From Pandoraea faecigallinarum (GTDB lineage Bacteria; Pseudomonadota; Gammaproteobacteria; Burkholderiales; Burkholderiaceae), in NCBI RefSeq assembly GCF_001029105.3, contig NZ_CP011807.3, positions 1,426,001 to 1,490,000 on the forward strand: a stretch of 64,000 bases of DNA, read 5' to 3'. The notes under the pieces were generated by a model. The model was not told the origin of the DNA. It ran no database searches and saw nothing but the letters and a program-made list of their open reading frames with translations. Made by a program: the position numbers and the translations under genes. Positions 49,030 to 57,011 of the stretch are shown here, piece after piece (positions within the stretch are counted from its first letter, which is position 1; each line of letters begins with the position of its first letter).

Positions 49030-50052
49030 TTAGAGCGGTGCAGTATCCGTGGCGGTCGGCAGCGACACGCTTTGTTGCGCGGCGCGTTGGCGGCGCCAGC
49101 CACGTTCGGAGAAATGCAGATACACGAGGCCGGGCACGCCGAGCAGCAGCTCGCGCGTACGCTTGGCTAGCGACAGGGCCAGCGCGGCGTCGGCCGGCAG
49201 ACCCACGAGCGGGGCGAGCAGCAGATAGCCGCCTTCCTGCACGCCGAGCGAGCCCGGTACGAAGAACGCCGCGCCGCGAATCGCCTGTCCGAGGCTCTCG
49301 AGCAGCAGGGCGTCGACCCAACTGACCGGATGCCCGATGAATTGCAGGATCAGCCAGACTTCGGCGGTACCGACGATCCAGCCCACCAGACTGAACAGGA
49401 AGCTCGCGAGCACCTGACGGCGGTGGCCGTACATGCGCTGCACGATTTCATCGACGGCATCCGCGCGATCGAGCAGCGAGGACCAGTCACGCTTGGACGA
49501 CATCTTCGAGAGCATGCGGAATGCCCAACCGAAAATGCCGCGGCGTTGCGCCACATAGAACGCATAGAGCAGGGCGGAGACGAGCGCTGTCGCGAGCAGC
49601 ATCGGCAGCCACAGGCTGTCGCCCGCGCTGTGCGACGCGCCGATGCCGAACACCGCCAGACCCAGCAGCGCAAAGACGATCTGCGCCACGGCTTGCAGCG
49701 TGGTGCTTACGGTGATGGCGGCGGCGGCCTCGCGACCGGCCATGCCGCGCTGCTTCATCTGGCGCACCATCGCGATCGGACCGCCGATCTGACCGGCCGG
49801 CAGCAGGCTGTTGACCGACTCGCCGACCCAGCGGGTCAGGGTGGCGCGCCCGAGCGTGCACGACTTCGATACCAGCACCTGAATGGCGGCCGCGTCGAGC
49901 ACCAGCGGTAAGAGGTGGAAGGCGGCGATGGGCAGCAGGCCCCAGCCGGCGACGGCCAGCGTGGACATCACCGATCCCGCGCCCTGCCAGATCAACAGGG
50001 CGACGAAAAGGGCGAAACCGAGAGTGAGTGAGACGATAGCGGTCCGGTTCAT
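49030..50052 (-). CDS. HpnL-like flippase-domain membrane protein
   Basis: A 340-residue inner-membrane protein with about eight hydrophobic segments, of the lysylphosphatidylglycerol-synthase transmembrane (UPF0104) family. Segments GESVNSLLPAGQIGGPIAMV and FFVPGSLGVQEGGYLLLAPL are the family signatures. Members include HpnL of hopanoid loci and lipid flippases such as the MprF membrane part. Here it lies between the cytidylyltransferase gene (15-bp gap) and the phosphatidyltransferase gene (abutting). It may flip the phosphonolipid or otherwise serve it, or serve hopanoids; sequence alone does not decide. Confidence 0.75.
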   Translation of the reverse strand: MNRTAIVSLTLGFALFVALLIWQGAGSVMSTLAVAGWGLLPIAAFHLLPLVLDAAAIQVLVSKSCTLGRATLTRWVGESVNSLLPAGQIGGPIAMVRQMKQRGMAGREAAAAITVSTTLQAVAQIVFALLGLAVFGIGASHSAGDSLWLPMLLATALVSALLYAFYVAQRRGIFGWAFRMLSKMSSKRDWSSLLDRADAVDEIVQRMYGHRRQVLASFLFSLVGWIVGTAEVWLILQFIGHPVSWVDALLLESLGQAIRGAAFFVPGSLGVQEGGYLLLAPLVGLPADAALALSLAKRTRELLLGVPGLVYLHFSERGWRRQRAAQQSVSLPTATDTAPL

Positions 50053-51615
50053 TTAGCGTTTCGTCCGTCCCAGAAACTGACGAAACACTTGCCGGAAACC
50101 GAAATAGGCGATGGCGTCCTTCATATTCGAGATGAAGCGCTGCCAGGTGCCCATGCGCGGGTCGGTCACGTACTCGAACGTGAGCGAGATTCGCTCCTCG
50201 TTGTCGCCGAGCGGCGTGATCCGGTGGTGCAGTTTGTCCCCGTCGAAGAACACCAGCGCACCCGGCGGATAGGCCACGGCGCCATCGATTTGCGGCACGC
50301 CCGGATTGCGCGTGTGCAGCCGGTATTCGAGCTTGCAGCTCGACTGGTCCACTACGCCGAGCAGCAGCGTGTAGCGGCGACCCTTGTAGTAGGAAGTGTC
50401 ATAGTGCCAGCCAATGTGATCGCCCGGACGCGTGTAGTAATACAGCGCATACGCATGCGGGTCGTCCTGTGGCGACGGCAGCAGCTTTTCCCCCGCCAGA
50501 CGCTCCAGAAAACGCATCAGGGCCGGCGAGCGGTACAACTCGGCCACGAACGGCGCAAGCTCGTCGAGCGTATGACGGCTGACGCTGCCACCCTGCTTGT
50601 GACCGGGCAGGTAATTGCGGTTCACGTTCGGGGTGACCGCCCGCGCCGCGGCGATCAGCTGCTCGGTGACCGATGCCGACAGGAACGTCTCCATATAGAT
50701 GAAGGCGTCCTGCGACTTGAATTCACGTGTGGCGCCGTCGATGTCCACTGTGCCGAGCGCGCGCTCGATCTCGGCGTCGGCGGCAAAGGCGGCCGGCGCC
50801 ACCGGTGCCACCGGTGCCACCGGCTCAGCGGCTTCGCCAGGCTGCGCTGGCGCAGCGGCGGCGGTGGCCGCCGCGTGTCCGGTCTCGAAGGCCGGGGCGG
50901 AGGGCGACGCAGTGGCTGGCAGCGGTCGACGCATCACGCGAACATAATCGGCGATCACGAGCAGCGCGAACAGCGGGGCGCCGATGGCCGCGGCAATCAG
51001 GAACCCGCGCGTGCCGTCGAACAGCGTGACGAGCGGCATCAGGTACAGCACGTCTTCCGTCTCGAAACCGCCGACCGAGGCCTGTTTCGTGCCCGACTTG
51101 CCCACGCGGTCCTCGATGCGCATGCGCAGGAAGAAGATCAGCGCCACGGCAAAGCCGGCGATCCAGCCCAGCGTGGACGCCGACAACGGCACCGGAAGCG
51201 GGTATTGGCCGGGCGCGGCGGCGGCCACACCCATGCCGATGCCGCCGAAGAGCAGCACGGTGACGAGGGCGTCGGAGGCCAGGTCGTACAAATGGCCGAT
51301 ACGGCTGGTCTTGCCGCTGATGCGGGCAAGCTCGCCGTCCGTATGATCGATGAAGTTCGAGAGCACGAGCAGGATGGCACCGAGGTTGGCCATCGCGTAG
51401 TTGCCCTGCGCGAATGCCCAGGTGCATGCGAGTCCAATAATCAGGCGGACCGTCGTGAGATGGTTTGGCGTGACCGGCGTATTGACGAGCGGCGTCACCA
51501 GCCAGCGCGCCAGACGAGCGTCGTATTGACGCGGGCGCGGTGGCACGGGGCGTGCGGTTTTGCTTGTGGCCGACGCAGCACCTGGCGCCGAAATAATTTT
51601 CGGTATCGTTTCCAT
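50053..51615 (-). CDS. CDP-alcohol phosphatidyltransferase fused to 2OG-Fe(II) oxygenase
   Basis: A 520-residue fusion. Residues 30-230 are a membrane-embedded CDP-alcohol phosphatidyltransferase: D90, D93-G94, A97-R98, G107, D111 and D115 give the full family motif. Residues 240-280 are an Ala/Pro-rich linker with a 9-bp DNA repeat. Residues 300-490 are a prolyl-hydroxylase-like 2-oxoglutarate/iron oxygenase with H404 and D406 (GWHYDTSYY), H463 or H464 (DKLHHRITPL) and the 2OG-binding R475. With the PntC-type gene nearby, the first half probably attaches CMP-activated aminoethylphosphonate to a lipid, and the second may hydroxylate it. It leads the phosphonate operon. An in-frame ATG at 51636 is equally possible; neither has a clear ribosome site. 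Confidence 0.85.
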   Translation of the reverse strand: METIPKIISAPGAASATSKTARPVPPRPRQYDARLARWLVTPLVNTPVTPNHLTTVRLIIGLACTWAFAQGNYAMANLGAILLVLSNFIDHTDGELARISGKTSRIGHLYDLASDALVTVLLFGGIGMGVAAAAPGQYPLPVPLSASTLGWIAGFAVALIFFLRMRIEDRVGKSGTKQASVGGFETEDVLYLMPLVTLFDGTRGFLIAAAIGAPLFALLVIADYVRVMRRPLPATASPSAPAFETGHAAATAAAAPAQPGEAAEPVAPVAPVAPAAFAADAEIERALGTVDIDGATREFKSQDAFIYMETFLSASVTEQLIAAARAVTPNVNRNYLPGHKQGGSVSRHTLDELAPFVAELYRSPALMRFLERLAGEKLLPSPQDDPHAYALYYYTRPGDHIGWHYDTSYYKGRRYTLLLGVVDQSSCKLEYRLHTRNPGVPQIDGAVAYPPGALVFFDGDKLHHRITPLGDNEERISLTFEYVTDPRMGTWQRFISNMKDAIAYFGFRQVFRQFLGRTKR

Positions 51616-51639
51616 GAGGGGGGAATATATACCCATAAG

Positions 51640-51680
51640 GCGGTAATGTGCAGTGCACCTAAAACACCTGTCTTTACCGC
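51640..51680. promoter_or_regulatory. Inverted repeat upstream of the phosphonate operon
   Basis: Arms GCGGTAA (51640-51646) and TTACCGC (51674-51680) are perfect complements 27 bp apart, directly upstream of the first gene of the leftward operon. They could be an operator. Nothing more specific can be said. Confidence 0.3.
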
Positions 51681-52005
51681 GACAACCTTGGTAATTCAGG
51701 GCATTGACGCGCGAGAAACTTGCGCTGCGCTGCGAACTGACCGTACCGAAGTCCCCGCCATCTGCCTCTGTTAACAGGCTAGGTGATAGGCGTTCCGAGT
51801 TCGCGATTATATTCCGCAATAGTCTATTTCGCCCTGAAGGCGCCCGGCGTCGTTTCGACGCACGGCGCGCACCCGATGTGGCGGGATTTCGCGGGTTTTG
51901 CCCTAAAAAACGACTTTTGTTCGATATAGCGGCGTTTGGGGGATACGCGGATAATGGCGGTCCCGTTTGCCAATTTTGCGGTGTTGTCCGACCGCTCTTC
52001 TCCTC
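51681..52005. other. Divergent intergenic region between the phosphonate operon and the SDR gene
   Basis: The 325 bp has no gene. It is AT-richer around 51806-51830 and should carry promoters for both directions. No RNA motif was recognised. Confidence 0.35.
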
Positions 52006-52761
52006 ATGTCCCAAACGATTGCCATTCTTACCGGCGCCTCCCGTGGTCTTGGCGCCGCGCTCGCCCGCGCTTTGCTTGCTCCCGGCACCCGTCTCGTCAC
52101 GCTGGCACGTCGCACGGACGATGAACTTGCCGCGCTTGCGAGCGCGCAGGGCGTCACGCTCGATCAGATCGCCGTCGATCTGGCCGACACCGAAGCCGCC
52201 GCGCAAACAGCCGAGCGCATTTTTGCCTCGCTGCCGCGCGATGCCGGCCGCTATCTGCTCATCAATAACGCCGGGACCGTCAGCCCGGTTGCCAATTCGG
52301 CGGCGCTCACGGAGCCGGCGGCCATCGATGCGGCCTTCGCCCTGAACGTCACGTCCGTGATGTTGCTCACGGCGCGCTTTCTCGCGGCGACGCAGGGCCT
52401 CGCCGCCAAACGTCAGATCGTGAACATTTCGTCGGGCGCCGGACGCAATCCGAACGCGGGCTGGGCCGTCTATTGCTCCACCAAGGCAGCACTGGATATG
52501 TATACGCGCGTGATCAACGCGGAGCATCGCGACCATGGCGTGCAGGCGGTCTCGCTCGCGCCGGGTGTGGTCGACACCGGCATGCAGGAAGCGATTCGCA
52601 GCAGCAGCGCCGAGAGCTTTCCCGCGCTGGCGCGCTTTCAGGAACTCAAGTCGAGCGGCAAATTGTCGTCTCCCGAAGACGTCGCGCGCCGTATTCTGGC
52701 GCTTACCGAGCGTGACGATTTCGGTCGGACCGAGATCGACGACATTCGCAATTACGCGTAA
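52006..52761 (+). CDS. Short-chain dehydrogenase/reductase (sepiapterin/benzil reductase type)
   Basis: A 251-residue SDR oxidoreductase. The NADP motif TGASRGLGAALARALL is at residues 8-23, INNAGT near residue 87, and the catalytic Tyr-Lys in YCSTKAALDM near residue 157. The sequence is close to the sepiapterin reductase/benzil reductase subgroup, which reduces carbonyls; the natural substrate is unknown. The ATG at 52006 begins the fold; the longer frame from 51967 is not needed. It is divergent from the phosphonate operon and ends in a strong hairpin. Confidence 0.85.
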   Translation: MSQTIAILTGASRGLGAALARALLAPGTRLVTLARRTDDELAALASAQGVTLDQIAVDLADTEAAAQTAERIFASLPRDAGRYLLINNAGTVSPVANSAALTEPAAIDAAFALNVTSVMLLTARFLAATQGLAAKRQIVNISSGAGRNPNAGWAVYCSTKAALDMYTRVINAEHRDHGVQAVSLAPGVVDTGMQEAIRSSSAESFPALARFQELKSSGKLSSPEDVARRILALTERDDFGRTEIDDIRNYA

Positions 52762-52765
52762 AAAT

Positions 52766-52795
52766 GCACCGGCCGGCGAGTTCGCCGGCCGGTGC
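52766..52795. terminator. Strong bidirectional terminator hairpin
   Basis: Fourteen-bp arms, GCACCGGCCGGCGA and TCGCCGGCCGGTGC, pair perfectly around a GT loop. The run of A at 52760-52764 gives a U tract for leftward transcripts. It lies between the convergent ends at 52761 and 52819. Confidence 0.8.
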
Positions 52796-52818
52796 CTATC
52801 CCCCTGAACCTGCGCCGC

Positions 52819-53166
52819 CTATTGCTCCGTACTGGTGATGAAGACGCTGCCATTGCGCTCAGGTGCATACAGGATCAGCGTGGGCGCATGAATATCGAAG
52901 GCGCGCTCGCAGGCTTCACCGAACGAGTCGAACTGCACCGCCCACGCGCCGTTGCGCACGTAGCAGTGCGTGATGGTGTCGGTGCGCCGGTCGAATTCCT
53001 GGCCCAGAAATACACCCTGCGTGTAACACCAGACGACGAACCCGTGAAAGTCTGCTTGCTCCGGCGCGCGAAATACGCGCCAGCGGGCATCGTCCCGCCC
53101 CGCCAGACGCGCCGTCGCGCCCGCGGCCCAACGTTCGAATCCGTCGTGTCGTTTGCGTTGCTCCAT
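52819..53166 (-). CDS. Small protein of unknown function
   Basis: A 115-residue soluble protein with no signal peptide or membrane segment. It is rich in aromatic residues, with the stretches DFHGFVVWCYTQGVFLGQEF and THCYVRNGAWAVQFDSFGEA. No family was recognised. The start is supported by AGGGGG about 9 bp upstream of the ATG at 53166. It ends at a strong bidirectional terminator and stands about 190 bp from the next gene, so it is probably transcribed alone. Confidence 0.6.
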   Translation of the reverse strand: MEQRKRHDGFERWAAGATARLAGRDDARWRVFRAPEQADFHGFVVWCYTQGVFLGQEFDRRTDTITHCYVRNGAWAVQFDSFGEACERAFDIHAPTLILYAPERNGSVFITSTEQ

Positions 53167-53354
53167 GTCGTCGTACCCCCTATGGGTGAACCGCCCTCCG
53201 GGTGCCGAAATTCGACATCCCCGGGCGCGTTTTCATAGTCGGAATTTGTTCCCGGCATTTCTATCAGGCAATTCCGAAAGACGGCAGGGAATTTCTCCAA
53301 AGGAACAACGCATGGCACGAAAAGCGGGACGCGTCGCGAGTCGACCGGGCGGTC

Positions 53355-53705
53355 TCAGTCGTAGTGGATCGCCAGCCAGACGGTGGTTTCGCCTTGGGCG
53401 GTCCATTCCACGCGATGACGCCGGCCTGCATCGATCGTGACCGTATCGCCCGGCCTCATGACGAGTGTCCGGCCGGGCGTGTCGTCGAACGCCAGCCCGG
53501 CACTTCCCGCAAGCAGCAGTACCCATTCGTGCTGCGGCTGGTCGTACCAGAACCCGGCGGGCGACGCTTGTCCGGTCGAGACGATGCGCTCGACGCGCAT
53601 GCCCGTGCGGGCAATCAACGTGTCGAACTGTTCGGCGGCGGCCGGATCGGGGCGCGAAGGCAGACCTGCAAACAGGTTCGCGTCGGGCAGCAGTGGCTTG
53701 TTCAT
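53355..53705 (-). CDS. Cupin domain protein
   Basis: A 116-residue single-domain cupin. The two metal-site segments are QPQHEWVLLLAGSAGLAF and PGDTVTIDAGRRHRVEW; the first holds His and Glu ligands and the second a final His. Proteins of this small type bind a metal and act in sugar, aromatic or phosphonate chemistry, or as sensors; the role here is not evident. The ATG at 53705 is preferred to 53750 because it gives the usual N-terminus. It lies about 75 bp downstream of the siderophore-reductase gene and may share its transcript. Confidence 0.75.
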   Translation of the reverse strand: MNKPLLPDANLFAGLPSRPDPAAAEQFDTLIARTGMRVERIVSTGQASPAGFWYDQPQHEWVLLLAGSAGLAFDDTPGRTLVMRPGDTVTIDAGRRHRVEWTAQGETTVWLAIHYD

Positions 53706-53780
53706 TCGTGGCAAGCGTTCTTTCTTCAATGGCGGATAGAAAGCATACACGTGCAGCCTCGCGTGGTTTGCTCGTCCGGA

Positions 53781-54620
53781 TCAGTCGTCGAGATTTTCGT
53801 GGACGGCCGCGTCACCGCGTCGCCAGTAGGCTGCGGCCTTGACCCATTTCGGATTCAGGCCCCGTGTTTCGACCAGATGACGTCGAACGGCCTTCGCGAC
53901 GCCGGCTTCGGCGGCGACCCACGCGTGCAGATCGCCCGCGGGCAGCGTCGCGACCTGAAGGGCGTCGATCAGCGCGGCGCTCTGGCCCGCGGGCGTGCCT
54001 TCGCGATAGATCCATTCGACCACGACATCGGCCTTGCTCGTGAAGCGCAGGCGGTCCGCCGGGCTGTCGATTTCCACGAACACGAAAACGAGCGCCCCGG
54101 CCGGCAGTTCGGCCAGACGTCGCGAGATCGCGGGCAGCGCCGTGTCGTCGCCGATCAGCACGTAACCGTCGAAGTTCATCGGCACGAGGAACGAGCCACG
54201 CGGGCCGCCCACGCCGATCCTGTCGCCCGGCCTGGCCGAGCGCGCCCACTGCGTGGCAGGGCCTGACTCGTGCATGGCGAAGTCGATGACGAGGGTCTTC
54301 GACACGGCGTCGAATTGACGCGGCGTGTAGTCGCGCATCAGACGCGGGGCTTCGCCCGGTGCAGGTTTGGACATCCCGTCGGGCCCGACCTGCGGCACGG
54401 CCAGTTCGCCGGTCTCCGGATTCGGGAAGAAGAGTTTGACGTGATCGTCGAAGCCGGGGCTGTGAAAGCCATCCAGGTCGTCGCCGCCGAGCGTCACGCG
54501 CAGCATGTGCTGGGTGAGGGCCTCGACACTGCGCACTTCCAGCGTGCGCAGGCGCAGTTCGTGGCGCACGCGCACAGGCGTGCGATCGGGGATGGCGTTC
54601 GGTGCAGCGTTGTCTTGCAT
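53781..54620 (-). CDS. Siderophore-interacting protein, YqjH-like ferric reductase
   Basis: A 279-residue FAD-dependent reductase of the SIP/ViuB family, which releases iron from imported ferric siderophores in the cytoplasm. The flavin-binding RDYTPRQF motif lies near residue 95, a nucleotide-binding GGPRGSFLVP near 138, and the C-terminal AAYWRRGD segment ends the fold. Its ATG shares one base with the stop of the PadR-family gene upstream. That pairing mirrors E. coli yqjI-yqjH, where the regulator controls the reductase. Confidence 0.9.
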   Translation of the reverse strand: MQDNAAPNAIPDRTPVRVRHELRLRTLEVRSVEALTQHMLRVTLGGDDLDGFHSPGFDDHVKLFFPNPETGELAVPQVGPDGMSKPAPGEAPRLMRDYTPRQFDAVSKTLVIDFAMHESGPATQWARSARPGDRIGVGGPRGSFLVPMNFDGYVLIGDDTALPAISRRLAELPAGALVFVFVEIDSPADRLRFTSKADVVVEWIYREGTPAGQSAALIDALQVATLPAGDLHAWVAAEAGVAKAVRRHLVETRGLNPKWVKAAAYWRRGDAAVHENLDD

Positions 54621-55261
54621 CAGATTCGCTCCAGTTGTTGCGCCGCCGCGTCGAGAATCGCGGCGAACGTATTGGCTTGTTCGGTCGTGAGCGGTTCGCC
54701 GCCCAGACGCAGATGCACGGCGTATTTGAAGTTGTGCAGCGCGCGCATGACTTGCGGCGGCATGTCTTCCGAGCGCTCGCGACGCGACGCGAGACGCGCC
54801 AGCAATTCGGTGACGGAATCGTCGTTTTCGGCCAGATATTCGCGGCCGGGCTCGGTGATTTCGTACGACTTGCGCTGACTGTCCCCCGTGTTTTCCTGCA
54901 CGCGGATGTAGCCCATTTCTTCGAGCAGCGTGAGCGTCGGATAGACCACGCCCGCGCTCGGACTGTATGTGCCGTTCACGCTGTCTTCGATGGCCTTGAT
55001 GAGTTCGTACCCGTGACGCGGTTGCTGCGCGATCAGGTGCAACAGTACGAGACGCAGGCCGCCGTGACTGAATAGACGGCCGCCACCGCGTCCGCCTCTT
55101 CCACCACGCTCGCCACGCTCGCCACGCCCGTCGCGACTCTCACCGTGGCCGTCGCCACCGCCGCGCCGTCCATGACGCGCACCGCGCCGTTCGTCGCCAA
55201 AATCCATTTTGTCCAGGTCCAGCGGGCCCCGGCCCATGAAATCGCCACTTGATCCACGCAT
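54620..55261 (-). CDS. PadR family regulator, YqjI-like
   Basis: A 213-residue regulator. Residues 1-62 form a Gly/Arg-rich, polar extension. Residues 63-150 are a PadR winged helix very close to E. coli YqjI (HGYELIKAIEDSVNGTYSPS, then GVVYPTLTLLEEMGYI), and the C-terminal part is helical. YqjI senses nickel and iron through a His/Cys-rich N-terminal tail. Here the tail has only a few His and no Cys, with Arg/Gly/Asp/Glu repeats instead, so its metal response may differ. It is followed, with a one-base overlap, by the YqjH-like gene it probably controls. Dyads at 55298 and 55431 upstream are operator candidates. Confidence 0.88.
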   Translation of the reverse strand: MRGSSGDFMGRGPLDLDKMDFGDERRGARHGRRGGGDGHGESRDGRGERGERGGRGGRGGGRLFSHGGLRLVLLHLIAQQPRHGYELIKAIEDSVNGTYSPSAGVVYPTLTLLEEMGYIRVQENTGDSQRKSYEITEPGREYLAENDDSVTELLARLASRRERSEDMPPQVMRALHNFKYAVHLRLGGEPLTTEQANTFAAILDAAAQQLERI

Positions 55262-55297
55262 GATGCGACCCCTTATCGTTGGTTAAGACATGTTTAC

Positions 55298-55305
55298 GAT
55301 ATATC
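55298..55305. promoter_or_regulatory. AT-rich dyad upstream of the PadR gene
   Basis: The 8-bp palindrome GATATATC lies about 37 bp upstream of the PadR start, where a PadR operator overlapping the promoter would be expected. The core TATATC recurs at 55429-55434 in the larger palindrome. Confidence 0.35.
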
Positions 55306-55430
55306 TAAATTGAATCGAAAGCAAAACTATTTTGCCGTAACCCCGCGGGCGGAAGGGAAAATGACCGGGATATGAGCATTTCAGCGCGACTCGCAACAAC
55401 GGGCGGTGTATCGAATTCGACGGAAAGCTA

Positions 55431-55452
55431 TATCGAAATGAGCATTTCGATA
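55431..55452. promoter_or_regulatory. Perfect 10-bp inverted repeat upstream of a decanucleotide repeat
   Basis: Arms TATCGAAATG (55431-55440) and CATTTCGATA (55443-55452) match perfectly around AG. It is 170 bp upstream of the leftward PadR gene, and 10 bp before a ribosome-like AAGGAG (55462-55467). It may be a PadR operator or the remnant of another control region. Confidence 0.5.
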
Positions 55453-55480
55453 GGATGACACAAGGAGATGTTGAAGATGC

Positions 55481-55600
55481 GGGAACGCGCGGGAGCGAGC
55501 GGGAGGAGGCGGGAGGAAGCGGGAGGAAGCGGGAGGAAGCGGGAGCGGGCGGGAGCGGGCGGGAGCGGGCGGGAGCGGGCGGGAGGCGCTGGGACGTGCG
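55481..55600 (+). repeat. 10-bp tandem repeat array (GGGAG-type)
   Basis: Twelve successive 10-bp units begin with GGGA. Three adjacent units read GGGAGGAAGC and four read GGGAGCGGGC; the flanking units are variants. The strand is almost wholly purine plus C and is prone to slippage and G-rich structure. An open frame through it (55468-55707, Arg/Gly-rich) is probably only a by-product of the repeat, although AAGGAG precedes an ATG at 55477. The rest of 55262-55679 has no gene. Confidence 0.85.
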
Positions 55601-55679
55601 GTAAGGGAAGCGAACCGCTAGTGCGCCGCGACCGAAAGGCCTGCGGCGCGGGCGGCGCTGACGGCTTGGGCGTCGAAGC

Positions 55680-56612
55680 TTATTGCAGTGGCGGCAAATC
55701 GGTCTGAAGCCACTTGCGATAGCGCTTGTTCAACTCGCCATTGGCCGTGTTGCGTGTGACGAAGTCGTTCACGCTGGCGAGCAGTTCGGGTTGGTTCGGC
55801 CGAATGGCGATACCCATCGCCTGTTGCAGCAAATTGAACTTCGGCTCGAACTGGCCCGGCGCGCGGGCGTTGATGACGTTCGCGACCGTCACGGAACAGC
55901 CGATGGCATCCACCTGTGCGGAGAGCAGCGCCTGCATGGCGGCAGCGTCGTCGTCGAAGCGGCGAATTTCCGTGCCGTTGGGCGCCATTTTCGTCACGGC
56001 GGTGTCCTGCGTACTCGCGCGCGCCACACTCACCCGCAATCCTTTCAGATCGGCCGCCGATTTGATCGACGTGCCTTTCTTACCGAGCAGAAGAATCGTC
56101 GCGGCCGCATACGGTTTGGAAAACTGCACCTGTTTGGCGCGCTCGGGCGTGATCGCGAGCGAGGCGACGAGCACGTCGACCTTGCCAGAGAGGAGGTACG
56201 GAATGCGGTTCGGTCCTGTCACCGGCACGAGGTTCAACTTCACGCCGAGATCCTGCGCCAACAATCTTGCGACGTCGGCGTCGTAACCATCGGGCTGCGC
56301 TTGCGCGTTGGTCATGCCGTAAGGCGGAAAATCGATGAGCATGCCGACGTTGATCGCGCCCTTCTTCTTGATGTCCGCGACCGTCTGCGCGTGTGCTGGC
56401 GTGACGAACAGCGAAGCCGTGCCCGTGAGCAGACTGCCAAGCGTGCCGCCCAGCGAACCGATGAATCCGGCGGGCATGGCGGCGACGCCGAGCGTGGCGA
56501 GGAAGTGGCGACGCTCGTGTACGTTCGTGCCATGGGTTTGCGTTTGCTGCCGCGCGGGATGCACAGGCGACGACTCGACGTGAGCCGGATGACGCGAAAA
56601 CTTACGGGTCAT
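55680..56612 (-). CDS. ABC transporter periplasmic binding protein, amino-acid type (family 3)
   Basis: A 310-residue exported binding protein. A Tat-like N-terminus carries ERRHFLATLGVAAMPAGF, and the signal region ends near THAHAQT-like FVTPAHAQ (about residue 75), so the leader is long. The mature part is a family 3 solute-binding fold: INVGMLIDFPPYGMTNAQ, DGYDADVARLLAQDLGVKLN and LLSGKVDVLVASLAITPERA. It delivers polar amino acids or related compounds to an ABC permease, but no permease gene is adjacent. The ATG at 56612 has AGGAG 8-12 bp before it. The leader may be shortened by an inner start. Confidence 0.82.
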   Translation of the reverse strand: MTRKFSRHPAHVESSPVHPARQQTQTHGTNVHERRHFLATLGVAAMPAGFIGSLGGTLGSLLTGTASLFVTPAHAQTVADIKKKGAINVGMLIDFPPYGMTNAQAQPDGYDADVARLLAQDLGVKLNLVPVTGPNRIPYLLSGKVDVLVASLAITPERAKQVQFSKPYAAATILLLGKKGTSIKSAADLKGLRVSVARASTQDTAVTKMAPNGTEIRRFDDDAAAMQALLSAQVDAIGCSVTVANVINARAPGQFEPKFNLLQQAMGIAIRPNQPELLASVNDFVTRNTANGELNKRYRKWLQTDLPPLQ

Positions 56613-57011
56613 GCGCAATCTCCTGAGTTCGCGAAAACGTCGCCAGCGGCGTGCATGCCATGCGTGTTCTCGAAGGCGCATGACATGCCTGAGACCGAGG
56701 GAAGCTGGGGGGGGCGCCGGGCGACGCGAGGGTGTCCCGAGCGATGGTAGCGGGCAGTGGGGGAGGCGTGCACTCCGCACAAACCCCAGAGAAAACCCTG
56801 AGTCGGGGAGGGGGCGAAGGCGGCGAACGGAGGTGGCGATTCGATGCGCGCGCGTTGCTGAGGACCACGAAATCAATCCGCGGTGCGCGCGAATTCGAGG
56901 CCTACGGGCGAAAAAAAACGGTGCCGAAACATCGGCACCGTCTTCCGGTACGGCCTTCAGATTTCAGCCCATCGCGCGGCCATGACGCTTGCGGCGGCGC
57001 GTTGGCGAAAC
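56613..57011. other. Intergenic region between HU and the binding-protein gene
   Basis: 399 bp with no convincing gene. It holds the HU terminator (56911-56941) and, nearer 56613, the region where the promoter of the leftward binding-protein gene must lie. A G-rich tract at 56709-56830 resembles no known element. Confidence 0.4.
56911..56941 (-). terminator. Rho-independent terminator of the HU gene
   Basis: Arms ACGGTGCCGA and TCGGCACCGT pair perfectly around an AACA loop (56918-56941). A run of eight A to the left gives a U tract for leftward transcription. It is 70 bp past the stop of the HU gene. Confidence 0.85.

Noticed and set aside
55468..55707. 79-codon Arg/Gly-rich frame with AAGGAG upstream
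   Set aside because: It consists mostly of a 10-bp tandem repeat that is open in several frames, has no recognisable domain and runs into the 3' end of the opposing binding-protein gene.
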